DNA of 64,000 nt from RFSX01 sp964591455. Lineage in GTDB: Bacteria; Bacteroidota; Bacteroidia; Chitinophagales; Saprospiraceae. Below the pieces are notes generated by a model. That model was given only the letters and a program-made list of their open reading frames with translations. It was not told where the DNA came from and searched no databases. The stretch lies in NCBI GenBank assembly GCA_964591455.1, contig CAZQDZ010000006.1, forward strand, positions 1-64,000, given 5' to 3'. Within the stretch, counting starts at the first letter, position 1; each line of letters starts with the position of its first letter. This document shows positions 8,670 through 18,609 of the stretch, piece by piece. The position numbers and the translations under genes were made by a program.

Positions 8670-10050
8670 CTTTGAGTTAAAAGGAATAGGTCTACATAGT
8701 GGGCAAACTGTCACGCTTACCTGCAAACCTGCCACCGCAAATCAAGGTGTAATTTTCAAAAGAATAGATTTAGAAGGTGCCCCAGAGGTCCCTGCAGCTT
8801 TGGCATATGTAGATTCTACATTTAGAAGCACCACCTTATCCAAAGAAGGCGTCGTGGTAGCCACTACAGAGCATTTACTCTCTTCCCTATATGGATTAGA
8901 AATAGACAACATAATTGTAGAGATTGACGGCCCTGAGATTCCAATTTTAGATGGGTCTTCCGAGCTTATAGCAAAGAAGATACTAGCTGCTGGTATAATG
9001 GAGCTAGAAGAAGAACGTGAATTCCTGCAGCTGAATGAGCAGATAACCTTCAAGGATGAAGTATCAGGCGCAGAATATATTTACATGCCTCTACAAGAAG
9101 GCGAACCAAGTGAGATAACTTCTATTATAGAATATAATTCTAAAGTAGGAAAGCAGGTAGCCATTTATGACGATAAAACTTCTTACAAGGATGAGATAGC
9201 CCCATCTAGAACTTTTGTTTTTATTAATGAACTGGAAGAACTGCACAAGCGCGGTATCATCAAAGGTGGAAAGGTGAACAATGCGATAGTCTTTAATCAA
9301 CAAGGCTACCCGCATGAAAAAATCAAAGAATTAGCAGCGCACTTTAACGTCGACCAAGATGTGATAGTGGATAATGGCATTCTCAATGGCTTGACCTTAA
9401 AATATGCCAATGAACCGGCAAGACATAAATTACTTGATTTACTAGGTGACTTATACTTGCTTAAAATGCCAGTCAAAGGTCGAATAATAGCCAGACGTCC
9501 TGGTCACACAGGAAATATTGCTTTCGCTAAGGTTTTAAGGACCAAATATCATAAGCAGAAAAAATTAAGAGGCAAGCCGATTTATAATCCATCCGAGCTT
9601 GCACTTATGGATGTCCAAGAAATCAAATCTTTCATTCCACATAGGTATCCTTTTTTACTAGTGGATAAAATAATAGGACTGAATGATAAAGAAGTAGTGG
9701 GCATCAAAAATGTAACGGCAAACGAAGAATTTTTCACAGGCCATTTTCCAGATAATCCTGTTTTTCCAGGTGTCTTGCAGATGGAGGCTTTGGCGCAGAC
9801 AGGTGGAATATTTGCACTGAAGACAGTAGATAATCCATCAGAGTATAATACTTACTTTCTAAAGATGGACAAGGTGAAATTTAAGAAGTTAGTTGTGCCA
9901 GGTGATACCCTTATTTTGAAAATGGAATTAATGGCACCTATTAGAAGGGGGATATTCCAAATGTATGGGACAGTGTATGTCGGAGACACTATTGTATCAG
10001 AAGGAGAATTAACTGCTCAGATTAGTAAAAAAACCAAATCAGAATCCTGA
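8644..10050 (+). CDS. lpxC/fabZ: Bifunctional UDP-3-O-acyl-GlcNAc deacetylase / 3-hydroxyacyl-ACP dehydratase
   Basis: A fusion protein (468 aa) characteristic of Bacteroidota. LpxC part (about 1-310): zinc-ligand His77 in TTEHLLS, the HKLLDLLGDL helix with the second His and the Asp, and catalytic His in GHTGN. FabZ part (about 320-468): HRYPFLLVDK and GHFPDNPVFPG followed by the helix MEALAQTGG, so both activities look intact. The ATG at 8644 gives MNQKTIQTDF; a longer frame starting at 8611 would add 11 residues with no counterpart in LpxC. Couples lipid A synthesis to fatty-acid elongation. Confidence 0.97.
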   Translation: MNQKTIQTDFELKGIGLHSGQTVTLTCKPATANQGVIFKRIDLEGAPEVPAALAYVDSTFRSTTLSKEGVVVATTEHLLSSLYGLEIDNIIVEIDGPEIPILDGSSELIAKKILAAGIMELEEEREFLQLNEQITFKDEVSGAEYIYMPLQEGEPSEITSIIEYNSKVGKQVAIYDDKTSYKDEIAPSRTFVFINELEELHKRGIIKGGKVNNAIVFNQQGYPHEKIKELAAHFNVDQDVIVDNGILNGLTLKYANEPARHKLLDLLGDLYLLKMPVKGRIIARRPGHTGNIAFAKVLRTKYHKQKKLRGKPIYNPSELALMDVQEIKSFIPHRYPFLLVDKIIGLNDKEVVGIKNVTANEEFFTGHFPDNPVFPGVLQMEALAQTGGIFALKTVDNPSEYNTYFLKMDKVKFKKLVVPGDTLILKMELMAPIRRGIFQMYGTVYVGDTIVSEGELTAQISKKTKSES

Positions 10051-10085
10051 TTATCTTTAGGTAGCTGACAATTAGAATCCAGAAT

Positions 10086-10883
10086 ATGAGTGCTATCTCA
10101 CCACAAGCCTATATCCACCCTAATGCTAAAATTGGTACTCATGTCACCATACAAGCTTTTGCATATATAGATGATGGTGTAGAGGTAGGTGACGGTTCTA
10201 TCATCATGTCTAACGCAGTACTATACGCAGGCACTATAGTAGGCAAGAAAACTAAAATATATCCTGGTGCCGTCATCGGTGCCGATCCCCAAGACTTGAA
10301 GTATAAAGGGGAGCCTACGAAAGCCATTATAGGAGACAATGTGCTTATTCGTGAATATGTCACTGTGAATAAAGGAACTAAAGCATACGGTAAAACCATA
10401 GTAGGAAACAATGTTCTATTAATGGCCTATGTTCATGTGGCGCATGATTGTCATGTAAAAGATAATTGTATCATCGCAAACGCAGTAAATCTTGCTGGGC
10501 ATGTCATACTTGGGAGTTATGTTTCTATAGGGGGAATGACAGCTATCCAGCAGTTTGTCAATATAGGCGACCATACTTACATCACAGGAGGCAGCCTTGT
10601 AAGAAAAAATGTCCCACCATATGTAAAGGCAGCCCGCGAACCACTTTCCTACGTAGGGGTCAACAGAATTGGTTTAGAAAGAAGAGGTTTTTCTAAGGAG
10701 CGAATAGATAGAATACAGGACATCTATAGAATCTTGTTTATCAAAGGATGGTCTATGTCTAAAGCATTAGAACACATAGACAAAGCAATGCCAGGAAGTG
10801 AAGAAAAAACTGAAATTGTAGAATTTATCCATAAATCTGAGAATGGTCTTATGCGTGGATTTAACAGCCTTATTTCAGATTAA
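10086..10883 (+). CDS. lpxA: UDP-N-acetylglucosamine acyltransferase
   Basis: First step of lipid A synthesis. The 265-aa length and hexapeptide beta-helix (IHPNAKIGTHVTI onward) fit LpxA. The catalytic His lies in VHVAHDCHV near residue 120, GDHTYITGG follows near 160, and a C-terminal helical domain starts with VNRIGLERRGF near 195. It follows lpxC/fabZ by 35 bp and sits 5 bp before the ABC ATPase gene, so all four are probably one transcript. Confidence 0.96.
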   Translation: MSAISPQAYIHPNAKIGTHVTIQAFAYIDDGVEVGDGSIIMSNAVLYAGTIVGKKTKIYPGAVIGADPQDLKYKGEPTKAIIGDNVLIREYVTVNKGTKAYGKTIVGNNVLLMAYVHVAHDCHVKDNCIIANAVNLAGHVILGSYVSIGGMTAIQQFVNIGDHTYITGGSLVRKNVPPYVKAAREPLSYVGVNRIGLERRGFSKERIDRIQDIYRILFIKGWSMSKALEHIDKAMPGSEEKTEIVEFIHKSENGLMRGFNSLISD

Positions 10884-10888
10884 GCACT

Positions 10889-11494
10889 ATGGAACTCACA
10901 CTTGACAATATCTGGAAAAGGTATACTTCTGGATGGGTTCTGAAAGGTGTATCTACTCATATTTCTCATGGCCAACACATTTCTATAGTCGGACAAAATG
11001 GAAGTGGTAAGTCTACATTACTTCAGATAATCAGTGGTTATCTATCTTCTAGTAAGGGTAAAATAATCTATCATCACGAGGGTAAGAATATAGATCGTGA
11101 TGACATTTATAAGTACTGTGCTATTACTGCAGCGTACGCTGAACTAGATGAAGAGCTGAGCATAGCGGAACTATTTAATCATTACAAAATCTTCAAACCA
11201 CTTCTATTAGATAACCTAGATGACTTTCTAGAGATGACCGACTTCGTCAAACTTAGAAATAAACAAATAAGGCAGTTCTCTTCGGGGATGAAGCAAAGAT
11301 TGTCTATTGGAATGGCATTCATTATGGATGTTCCTATCTTACTAATGGATGAGCCAACCTCTTTTTTGGATGAGAATAAAAAAGTTTGGTTTGAGGAAAT
11401 GATGAAGATTTTCACTAAAGATAAGACTGTCATCATTGCGTCCAATGATGATAGGGATATTAAGAGCTGCCACGCATCTATCGAATTGAATTAA
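10889..11494 (+). CDS. Small ABC transporter ATP-binding protein
   Basis: A 201-aa stand-alone ATPase with Walker A GQNGSGKST near residue 36, signature FSSGMKQR near 130 (a variant of LSGGQ), Walker B ILLMDEPTSFLD near 150, and a switch segment VIIASNDDRD at the end. No permease is encoded beside it, so the partner must be elsewhere. Its position 5 bp after lpxA recurs in Bacteroidota as far as I recall; a link to envelope lipid export is only inferred. The protein is slightly short, lacking the usual region after the H-loop, where Asn-Asp replaces the expected His. Confidence 0.85.
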   Translation: MELTLDNIWKRYTSGWVLKGVSTHISHGQHISIVGQNGSGKSTLLQIISGYLSSSKGKIIYHHEGKNIDRDDIYKYCAITAAYAELDEELSIAELFNHYKIFKPLLLDNLDDFLEMTDFVKLRNKQIRQFSSGMKQRLSIGMAFIMDVPILLMDEPTSFLDENKKVWFEEMMKIFTKDKTVIIASNDDRDIKSCHASIELN

Positions 11495-11501
11495 TGAGTA
11501 G

Positions 11502-11680
11502 ATACTTTTTAGTTAATTCTCTTTTGAATGTTTCTTGGAGAATGTGTGGTGAATAACTAGCTGAATTTCTTTTTGCCTGACCCATAAAGAAGCCAATCAA
11601 TCCATGCTAAATGCCTTGCTTATCGTATTTAACTGTACATGTACTTCTAACCCGATTACTGTATCATATACATTTTGCAT
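11502..11680 (-). pseudogene. gatB: gatB relic: first 27 codons joined to the C-terminal ~34 codons
   Basis: On the reverse strand an ATG at 11680 opens MQNVYDTVIGLEVHVQLN and continues TISKAFSMD to a TGA at 11597. This matches the start of GatB (aspartyl/glutamyl-tRNA amidotransferase subunit B). Directly beyond, in another frame from about 11603, the sequence reads GLIGFFMGQAKRN, then SPHILQETFKREL, which matches the GatB C-terminal YqeY-like tail (GxxGFFxGQ, then NPxLxxELLKKEL). About 400 central codons are missing, so this is a deletion remnant. The final residues run up to the end of the ABC ATPase gene on the other strand. Confidence 0.8.
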
Positions 11681-11800
11681 ATTGCAAAAATAATATCACA
11701 AACGCTTTCTTCTTAGGAAATAATTGCCTTCGATGTATAAACTTTATATTAGAACTTTCTTTTATATTTATAATATTATAATCACCTAAATAATTATCAA

Positions 11801-12139
11801 ATGAGTAAATTCCAAGAATGCCTTGAAACATATGACAAGGAGTTTGGTAAACTTAAAGTCAAGTATGACAATAAGCTGCTAACAGCTGTTGCTAAAGGAT
11901 GTGGACCTTCTATTTATAGCAAGGATGCGTCAAAGGTTTCTTCAGGAGACAAAGCAGAGTTAGATAGAGTAAAGAAAAATTTCCTAATCAAAAAATTAGG
12001 ATTGAAAGATGGCCCTAAATTAGACGAAGGCATTGCTGCAGTTGTTAAAATACTTGGTTCTTCTAATAGAAACAAATACAGAGCGATGTTCTACTATTTG
12101 CTTGTAAAGCATTTTAGAAAAGCAAGCGTTTACAAATAA
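11801..12139 (+). CDS. DUF2853 family protein
   Basis: A 112-aa soluble helical, Lys-rich protein. The N-terminus (MSKFQECLETYDKEF) and the C-terminal NRNKYRAMFYYLLVKHF match the DUF2853 family as I remember it, which is common in Bacteroidota and of unknown function. Single-gene unit: it has its own AT-rich upstream region and a terminator right after it. Confidence 0.85.
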   Translation: MSKFQECLETYDKEFGKLKVKYDNKLLTAVAKGCGPSIYSKDASKVSSGDKAELDRVKKNFLIKKLGLKDGPKLDEGIAAVVKILGSSNRNKYRAMFYYLLVKHFRKASVYK

Positions 12140-12161
12140 GAAGTATTCACTTCACAAATTT

Positions 12162-12195
12162 AGAAGCCATTCTCATTGAGGGTGGCTTTTTTTTG
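12162..12195 (+). terminator. Terminator between DUF2853 gene and galE
   Basis: Stem AAGCCA(TT) / (GG)TGGCTT with two G-U pairs, followed by eight T on the plus strand. It may also stop galE transcripts from the other side, though the minus strand lacks a clean T-run. Confidence 0.75.
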
Positions 12196-12204
12196 CGGCA
12201 CTGA

Positions 12205-13230
12205 TTATACTAATCCGCTAAGCTTCTTTTGCCACTCCCAAGCAGATGCTGTCATATCGTCTAGGCTAAGCTTCGTATGCCATCCCAGTTCTTTTGTTGC
12301 TTTGGTGGTGTCTGCATATGTTGCTTGAGCATCACCTGGTCGGCGGGCTACAATTTTATATTTGAGCTTCTGTCCAGTAGATTGCTCAAAGGATTGGATG
12401 ACTTCAAGTACGGTGGTGCCATCGCCAGTTCCCAAATTAAAGACCTCGTAAGGCGATTTATATTTTTCATCTACAAGTCTTTGCATCGCAATAACATGCG
12501 CTTGCGCAAGATCGACAACATGGATGTAATCTCTAATGGCAGTTCCGTCTCTGGTCTTATAATCATTTCCAAATACACTTAGCTGTGCTCGCAGTCCTAC
12601 AGCGGTTTGGGTAATATAAGGCATGAGATTGGCAGGAACCCCGATGGGTAATTCTCCGATTTCGGCACTCCTATGTGCACCAATCGGATTGAAGTATCGT
12701 AATGAAATGGCAGCCGCACCGTCATCACGACTTTCTATATCTTCCCTCAGAATCTCTTCGCAAATCTGCTTTGTATTACCATAAGGTGAGTCCGCTGTTT
12801 TTATGGGGGAGTCTTCTGTAACTGGAAGAATGTCAGGCTGACCATAGACAGTACACGAAGATGAAAATATCATATTCGAGATGCCGTTCTCCTTCATTCC
12901 TTGGATTACATTGATATGGGCGACAAGATTATTCTTATAGTATCTTAATGGATGTGCAACACTTTCTCCGACCGCTTTAAGTGCCGCAAAGTGAATGCAG
13001 CCCACGGCATCATGATGCTTCTTGAAAAATTGTTGGCATTCCTGGACATCACTTAGGTCTATTTTTTCAAATGATACGTGACGACCTGTAATCTTTTTGA
13101 TGCCATCTAGTACTGAAATATTTGAGTTGGAAAGATTGTCTACTATTATAGGGTCGAATCCTGCATCAATCAGTTCTACCACTGTATGCGATCCAATAAA
13201 GCCAGTGCCACCTGTCACAATTACTTTCAT
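12205..13230 (-). CDS. galE: UDP-glucose 4-epimerase
   Basis: Interconverts UDP-glucose and UDP-galactose for surface sugars. The 341-aa extended SDR protein has the NAD-binding GGTGFIGSH at about residues 7-15, the FAALKAVGES segment near 84, catalytic Ser and Tyr in SSSCTVYG and SPYGNTK (YxxxK near 149), and the RYFNPIGAHRSAEIGE block near 177. It lies 9 bp downstream of purL on the same strand, so the two may share a transcript. Confidence 0.95.
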   Translation of the reverse strand: MKVIVTGGTGFIGSHTVVELIDAGFDPIIVDNLSNSNISVLDGIKKITGRHVSFEKIDLSDVQECQQFFKKHHDAVGCIHFAALKAVGESVAHPLRYYKNNLVAHINVIQGMKENGISNMIFSSSCTVYGQPDILPVTEDSPIKTADSPYGNTKQICEEILREDIESRDDGAAAISLRYFNPIGAHRSAEIGELPIGVPANLMPYITQTAVGLRAQLSVFGNDYKTRDGTAIRDYIHVVDLAQAHVIAMQRLVDEKYKSPYEVFNLGTGDGTTVLEVIQSFEQSTGQKLKYKIVARRPGDAQATYADTTKATKELGWHTKLSLDDMTASAWEWQKKLSGLV

Positions 13231-13239
13231 AAATTAAAA

Positions 13240-16200
13240 TTACCCTTTTTGGAAGTAATTTTTTGCATTGATAAAGGCTTGTACCCATGGAGAAATGTCA
13301 TCATCTCTACTTTCGTCATAGTATGCCCAATTCCATCTGAACATGGATCTTTCTATATGTGGCATCATCACCAGGTGCCTGCCATCTGCTGAGCACATCA
13401 TTGCTGTATTGTAATCGCTGCCATTAGGGTTGGCAGGGTAGGAGTCGTAGCCGTACTTAGCGACGATGTTATATTTGTTTTCATCTTCAGACAAGAGGAA
13501 TTTTCCTTCTCCATGTGAGATCCATACGCCTAGTGTACTGCCTGCCATATTGCCTAGCATGATAGATGGATTCTTTTGGATGGTCACTGAGGTAAACGAA
13601 CTCTCATGTTTGTGAGAGTCATTAAAGTGCATCTTACCATGTGTATCTAATTCAGGATGGATCAGTTCCAACTCCATCATCAGTTGGCAACCATTACATA
13701 TGCCTACTGATAACACATTATCTCTAGAGAAGAAATTATCAAGCGCTTTTTTTGCTTTGTCATTATATAGGAAAGAACCTGCCCAGCCTTTTGCCGAGCC
13801 TAGCACATCAGAATTAGAGAAGCCACCCACTGCCCCTAGAAATTGGATGTCTTCTAGCGTTTCTCGTCCAGAGATAAGATCGGTCATATGGATGTCTTTC
13901 ACATCAAACCCCGCGAGGTACATGGCATGTGCTAGTTCTCGTTCAGAATTACTTCCTTTTTCTCTCAGCACAGCGGCTTTAGGTCGAGGCATATTAGGAT
14001 CCACTAGTGGTAACTGACCGTTGAAATCTTTAGGGAACTTGAACTGAAGCGGTTGATTTTTGTAATTTTCAAATCGCTGTCTTGACGTCCTACCCGCAGA
14101 TTGTTTTTTATCTAGTAGATAGGAAGTCGTAAACCATACATCTCTCAACGACACGATATCGAATGACATTTTCTTGTCTCCCTTTACAAGTTTGAGAACT
14201 GGATTATCAGTAACAGTTCCTATTCTGTAACAGGTAATATTTTGCTGTTGTAATAAATCGGGCAGCGCTTTATTATTTGACTGAAGGATGAGGCCAGCAT
14301 TCTCAGAAAAGAGCAGCTTGACGATATCGTCTTCATTAATTTCTGAAAGGTCAATATCCGCCCCTATCTGCTGACTCGGAAAGCAAAGTTCTAGCAAAGT
14401 GGTAATCATACCACCTGCAGATATATCATGACCAGCAGTGAGGTTGCCGGCCCTTATCTGACCTTGTATGACATCAAAACATTTGGCTAAGTATTCAGCA
14501 TTTCTGACATCTGGAGTTGCAGAGCCTATTTTATGTTGGACCTGAGCAAAGGTGGACCCACCCAATTTATAATCATCCTGAGAAAGATTGATATAATATA
14601 TATCTCCTCCATCAGCCTTAAGAACGGGTTCTACAACTTGTGTAATATCATCACAATGCCCCACTGCTGATATAACTACCGTTCCTGGCGCATAGACATT
14701 GCCGTTAGGATATTTTTGTTTCATGGACATAGAGTCCTTTCCTGTAGGGATATTGATTCCTAGTGCGATAGCGAATTTTGAAACGGCTTCTACGGCTTCA
14801 TATAAGCGTGCATCTTCACCTTCATTCTTTGCTGGCCACATCCAATTGGCAGAAAGAGATAAGGATTGGATACCTTTCTCTAGTGGAGCCCATATGATAT
14901 TAGTGAGGGCCTCAGTGATTGCAGCCCTAGATCCAGCAGCCGCATCTATCAAGGCACTTACTGGTGCATGACCCATACTGGTGGCGATGCCATGTGTAGA
15001 GTCATAGTCTAGTGCCATAACGCCGCAATTATTGAGAGGTAATTGTAGCTCTCCACAACATTGTTGTTTGGCGACCCGCCCACCGACACATCTATCGACT
15101 TTATTAGTCAGCCAATCCTTGCATGCTACTGACTCCATGCGCAGCACTTTTTCTAGGTATGTATCTATATTTTTTTCATCATAGGAAAGCGCAGCGAATG
15201 TTCTATCTATTCTGCTGTCTGACATGATTGTCCTTGGCGAACTTCCAAAGAAGTCCTCCATACCTAGATTGATTGGGACTACCGCCCCATCTGAGCTTGT
15301 AATGATAAATCGATTGTCACCAGTAATTTCCCCGACTTCATAGATGGGAGAACGTTCTCTTTCTGCAATCTCACGCAGCATCGGTAAATCTTCTTTAGAG
15401 ATAATCAGACCCATACGTTCTTGAGATTCATTGCCTATGATTTCCTTGGCAGAGAGGGTAGGGTCGCCTAGAGGAAGTTTGTCGAGAAATATCTTCCCGC
15501 CTGTTTCTTCTACTAATTCTGACAAGCAGTTAAGGTGCCCTCCAGCGCCGTGGTCATGTATAGATATGATAGGATTTCTAGTTTGTTCTACTAAGGCTCT
15601 AATAGTATTGGCTGCCCTTTTTTGCATTTCAGGATTAGATCGTTGAATAGCATTGAGCTCTATGCCTGACCCAAAGGAACCCCCTTCTGAAGATGACACT
15701 GCGGCACCACCCATACCTATACGGTAGTTATCTCCACCGAGTATAATTATTTTATCTCCAGGTTTTGGAATAGCTTTCTGTGCTTGTTCTTTTTTTGCAT
15801 AGCCTACACCACCCGCCATCATGATCACCTTGTCATAACCGTATTGTTTTCCATTTTCTTCATGCTCAAAGGTGAGCACAGAACCATTGATAAGCGGCTG
15901 GCCAAATTTGTTACCGAAATCAGAGGCTCCATTAGAGGCTTTGATAAGAATATCTATTGGTGTTTGGTATAGCCAATCACGGGCAGGCATACCTTCAGAC
16001 TCATTATTTGTCTCATCCAATCTAGAATAGGCCGTCATATATAAGGCTGTCCCTGCGAGGGGAATAGAGCCCTGTCCGCCAGCCATCCGATCTCTGATCT
16101 CTCCCCCTGAACCTGTCGCCGCTCCACTAAAAGGTTCTACGGTTGTCGGAAAGTTATGCGTCTCTGCCTTGATAGAAATGATGGCATCGAATTTTTCTTT

Positions 16201-16899
16201 TTGGTAGTAGTCAGGTTCGTGACCAGTACGCGGGGCAAACTGTGTGACTTCAGCGCCTTCTACAAAAGCGACATTATCCTTGTAGGCAGATACGATGCCG
16301 TTTGGATTCTTTTTGGATGTCTCCTTAATTAGCTGAAATAGTGATGCTGGCATCTCTTGTCCATCTATGATGAATTGGCCATTGAATATTTTGTGGCGGC
16401 AATGTTCACTATTGACCTGCGAAAATCCGAATACTTCAGAATCAGTCAATGGTCGACCTATTCTCTCTGATACAGCCTCTAGGTAATTTATCTCATCAGA
16501 GCTTAGTGCCAACCCTTCTTGCTTGTTGTAAGCGGCAATATCGCTGATCGGTATGATGGGTTCTGGGTCAATGTTTATAGAGAATAGTTCTTGGTCTAGA
16601 CCTTCATAGATTTGAGTGACCATGGGGTCGGTGATTGCTCCTTCTACTTTAGGGATATACTTTTCTATTCTCTTAATACCATTAAGACCCATGTTTTGGG
16701 TAATCTCTACGGCATTGGTGCTCCATGGCGTGATCATCGTCTTCCGAGGACCGACATACTGCCCCTCTATATTCTGCGCCTCTATTTGCGGCTGATTACC
16801 AAACAACCAGTGTAGCTTGGCTATGTCAGCCGCTGATAAAGCCGCTGTCGTTTCTAATGAAAATATATGAGCATTGGGGTTACCAAAGAAAAGAATCAT
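13240..16899 (-). CDS. purL: Phosphoribosylformylglycinamidine synthase (large, single-chain)
   Basis: Purine synthesis step 4: converts FGAR to FGAM with glutamine and ATP. The 1219-aa length is that of the single-chain PurL. The N-terminal domain and FGAM synthase core include SEHCRHKIFNG near 165, AETHNFPTTVEPF near 245 and GGDNYRIGMGG near 388. The C-terminal glutaminase domain carries LREKGSNSERE near 965, the nucleophile Cys in VGICNGCQLM near 1055, and SHGEGKF near 1120. It sits among unrelated genes, not in a pur cluster. Confidence 0.97.
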   Translation of the reverse strand: MILFFGNPNAHIFSLETTAALSAADIAKLHWLFGNQPQIEAQNIEGQYVGPRKTMITPWSTNAVEITQNMGLNGIKRIEKYIPKVEGAITDPMVTQIYEGLDQELFSINIDPEPIIPISDIAAYNKQEGLALSSDEINYLEAVSERIGRPLTDSEVFGFSQVNSEHCRHKIFNGQFIIDGQEMPASLFQLIKETSKKNPNGIVSAYKDNVAFVEGAEVTQFAPRTGHEPDYYQKEKFDAIISIKAETHNFPTTVEPFSGAATGSGGEIRDRMAGGQGSIPLAGTALYMTAYSRLDETNNESEGMPARDWLYQTPIDILIKASNGASDFGNKFGQPLINGSVLTFEHEENGKQYGYDKVIMMAGGVGYAKKEQAQKAIPKPGDKIIILGGDNYRIGMGGAAVSSSEGGSFGSGIELNAIQRSNPEMQKRAANTIRALVEQTRNPIISIHDHGAGGHLNCLSELVEETGGKIFLDKLPLGDPTLSAKEIIGNESQERMGLIISKEDLPMLREIAERERSPIYEVGEITGDNRFIITSSDGAVVPINLGMEDFFGSSPRTIMSDSRIDRTFAALSYDEKNIDTYLEKVLRMESVACKDWLTNKVDRCVGGRVAKQQCCGELQLPLNNCGVMALDYDSTHGIATSMGHAPVSALIDAAAGSRAAITEALTNIIWAPLEKGIQSLSLSANWMWPAKNEGEDARLYEAVEAVSKFAIALGINIPTGKDSMSMKQKYPNGNVYAPGTVVISAVGHCDDITQVVEPVLKADGGDIYYINLSQDDYKLGGSTFAQVQHKIGSATPDVRNAEYLAKCFDVIQGQIRAGNLTAGHDISAGGMITTLLELCFPSQQIGADIDLSEINEDDIVKLLFSENAGLILQSNNKALPDLLQQQNITCYRIGTVTDNPVLKLVKGDKKMSFDIVSLRDVWFTTSYLLDKKQSAGRTSRQRFENYKNQPLQFKFPKDFNGQLPLVDPNMPRPKAAVLREKGSNSERELAHAMYLAGFDVKDIHMTDLISGRETLEDIQFLGAVGGFSNSDVLGSAKGWAGSFLYNDKAKKALDNFFSRDNVLSVGICNGCQLMMELELIHPELDTHGKMHFNDSHKHESSFTSVTIQKNPSIMLGNMAGSTLGVWISHGEGKFLLSEDENKYNIVAKYGYDSYPANPNGSDYNTAMMCSADGRHLVMMPHIERSMFRWNWAYYDESRDDDISPWVQAFINAKNYFQKG

Positions 16900-17094
16900 A
16901 TTCCAAGTATGTGGTTGGCTAGAAAAGGCGCAAAGGTCTGCTATTTGGAGGTAAAAGAGTAAAAAATGAGGGACTATCTAGGGGAAATAATAGGACTTAA
17001 ATGCAAGTATTTAGAACTAGAAATCCCAAATTCATTTTTGTAATTTCCCTTCCCAAAGACTTTAGATCCTATATTTCTTAGTAATTGATATAGT

Positions 17095-18339
17095 ATGAAG
17101 ATTTTTCAATCTGTTGTAATAACTGCCCTCGTAACCTTATTCTCTCAGCAAGTTGACTCCCAGTCAGTCACGCTTGTCACGACATTTGGAGAAAATGGTA
17201 GACTTGATATGGAAGAATTTGGATATCCTAATAAGTTAATCTATGACAAAGGTGACGACTATATATTCTTAGCCAGTAGTCAAAAGGATAGAGACAGAAT
17301 CTCACCTTCTTACACATATTTCACTGATGAGTTATATAAAATTAGTATAAATACAGGAGAATTAGATTCCCAGTTTGGTAAAAAAGGAAAGTGGCGTAAC
17401 AAGGTAAACCATCTTCCAGTTAGAGTGCCATATTTTTCTAAACGATGGTTTTCTTTTACTGAACATATTTTGTGTGTAAACATGGAAACGCCAACCAAAA
17501 GAATAGTGGAAGTGAGTAAGAAAGATGGATCATATCAGTATTTTCCAATGATTAATTTTGATCAGATTTATGGCTCTTTAGAAGGGGTTACTTATTCTAA
17601 TGGGGATTATAATTATTTAATTGATTATCCAGGAGATAGTCTTAGTATAATTTCAAGCGATAGTGAAGAAAAACTACAACTTAGGTTGGGTGATAATAAG
17701 TACTTTGCGTTACCAAGATCCATTACTTCATCATATTTCGAGAATAATTTTTTATTCTTGACTAAGAAGTTTGATGAACAAGATACCTCAAGTTATTGCG
17801 AGGTGCATCTTGTGAATAATGATACTATAAGTCTCATAGACTCCTTTAGCTTAAAAGGTTTTTATCCATATGCTACAGCAGTCAAATCAAGTAACAATTC
17901 TCCTTGCATATTTGCAGTAACAAGGGATTCTATAAAATTCTATTATGATATATTCAACGAAAAAAAATGGCTGTCTATGAAGGATTTGTATCCTTTAGAA
18001 GATAAAGAAATAAGTAAGTCTATCTATTCATTTTTAGCTAGCTCGAAGAACATAGTCTATACATATAATTACTACTGGTATTATGTCGGAGAAGGCAATT
18101 CTTTACGCAGTTTAATAAATTTTGATTGGTTCATAACTAAATTTGATTTCGAGGCAGGAAGCAGCAAAAGATATTCAATGAGCAATTATTTCCCTGAACA
18201 GGCCCGCATTAACCATATTGAATATTTAGAGAATAATGAAATTGTGGTTCTGGTCAGTTGGTCTGAAAAGACTAAGAAAAAGAGAAGAAGAAAGAAGATT
18301 AAGGAAGTATCTTATCTGTATAAATTTAAGCTGGATTAA
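17095..18339 (+). CDS. Secreted protein of unknown function
   Basis: A 414-aa protein with a typical signal peptide (MKIFQSVVITALVTLFSQQVDSQ). The mature part is rich in Asp, Ser, Tyr and Phe and predicted mainly beta, with recurring short strand patterns that could be a propeller; no domain is recognised. The C-terminus is strongly basic (KKKRRRKKIKEV near 395) and there is no T9SS sorting domain, so it is probably periplasmic or outer-membrane associated. Single gene. A weak hairpin (TAAATGCC / GGCATTTA at 18336-18363) follows without a T-run. The 270 bp before the next gene hold nothing I recognise. Confidence 0.7.
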   Translation: MKIFQSVVITALVTLFSQQVDSQSVTLVTTFGENGRLDMEEFGYPNKLIYDKGDDYIFLASSQKDRDRISPSYTYFTDELYKISINTGELDSQFGKKGKWRNKVNHLPVRVPYFSKRWFSFTEHILCVNMETPTKRIVEVSKKDGSYQYFPMINFDQIYGSLEGVTYSNGDYNYLIDYPGDSLSIISSDSEEKLQLRLGDNKYFALPRSITSSYFENNFLFLTKKFDEQDTSSYCEVHLVNNDTISLIDSFSLKGFYPYATAVKSSNNSPCIFAVTRDSIKFYYDIFNEKKWLSMKDLYPLEDKEISKSIYSFLASSKNIVYTYNYYWYYVGEGNSLRSLINFDWFITKFDFEAGSSKRYSMSNYFPEQARINHIEYLENNEIVVLVSWSEKTKKKRRRKKIKEVSYLYKFKLD

Positions 18340-18609
18340 ATGCCAAAATGCTCGAAGGCATTTAAGAACCAGTCTCAGATAAATGTGTAGTAATTTCTAA
18401 TGAGAATATTTGAAAGTTGGAGATATCAAGAGATGCCATTACACATGATGAAATTACTCTAGACCGTAGAACTAAATATTTCAAAAGTCGCAGCGGTCAC
18501 TTAATGAGTTCTTTAATGAGAGATTTTAGTTGGTATTTTGTATTCGACTATTCTTTATAGTAAATTCAATTACGAGACACAACTTACTTTGAAACTTCCA
18601 ACAATCATT

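Noticed and set aside
11673..11689. TTTTGC/GCAAAA dyad as an operator for the DUF2853 gene
   Set aside because: It coincides with the start codon region of the gatB relic and is over 110 bp from DUF2853; chance symmetry is more likely.
18423..18537. Stop-free stretch reading AITHDEITLDRRTKYF before the T9SS gene
   Set aside because: No ATG at a sensible place, no family match; could be a relic but nothing supports it.
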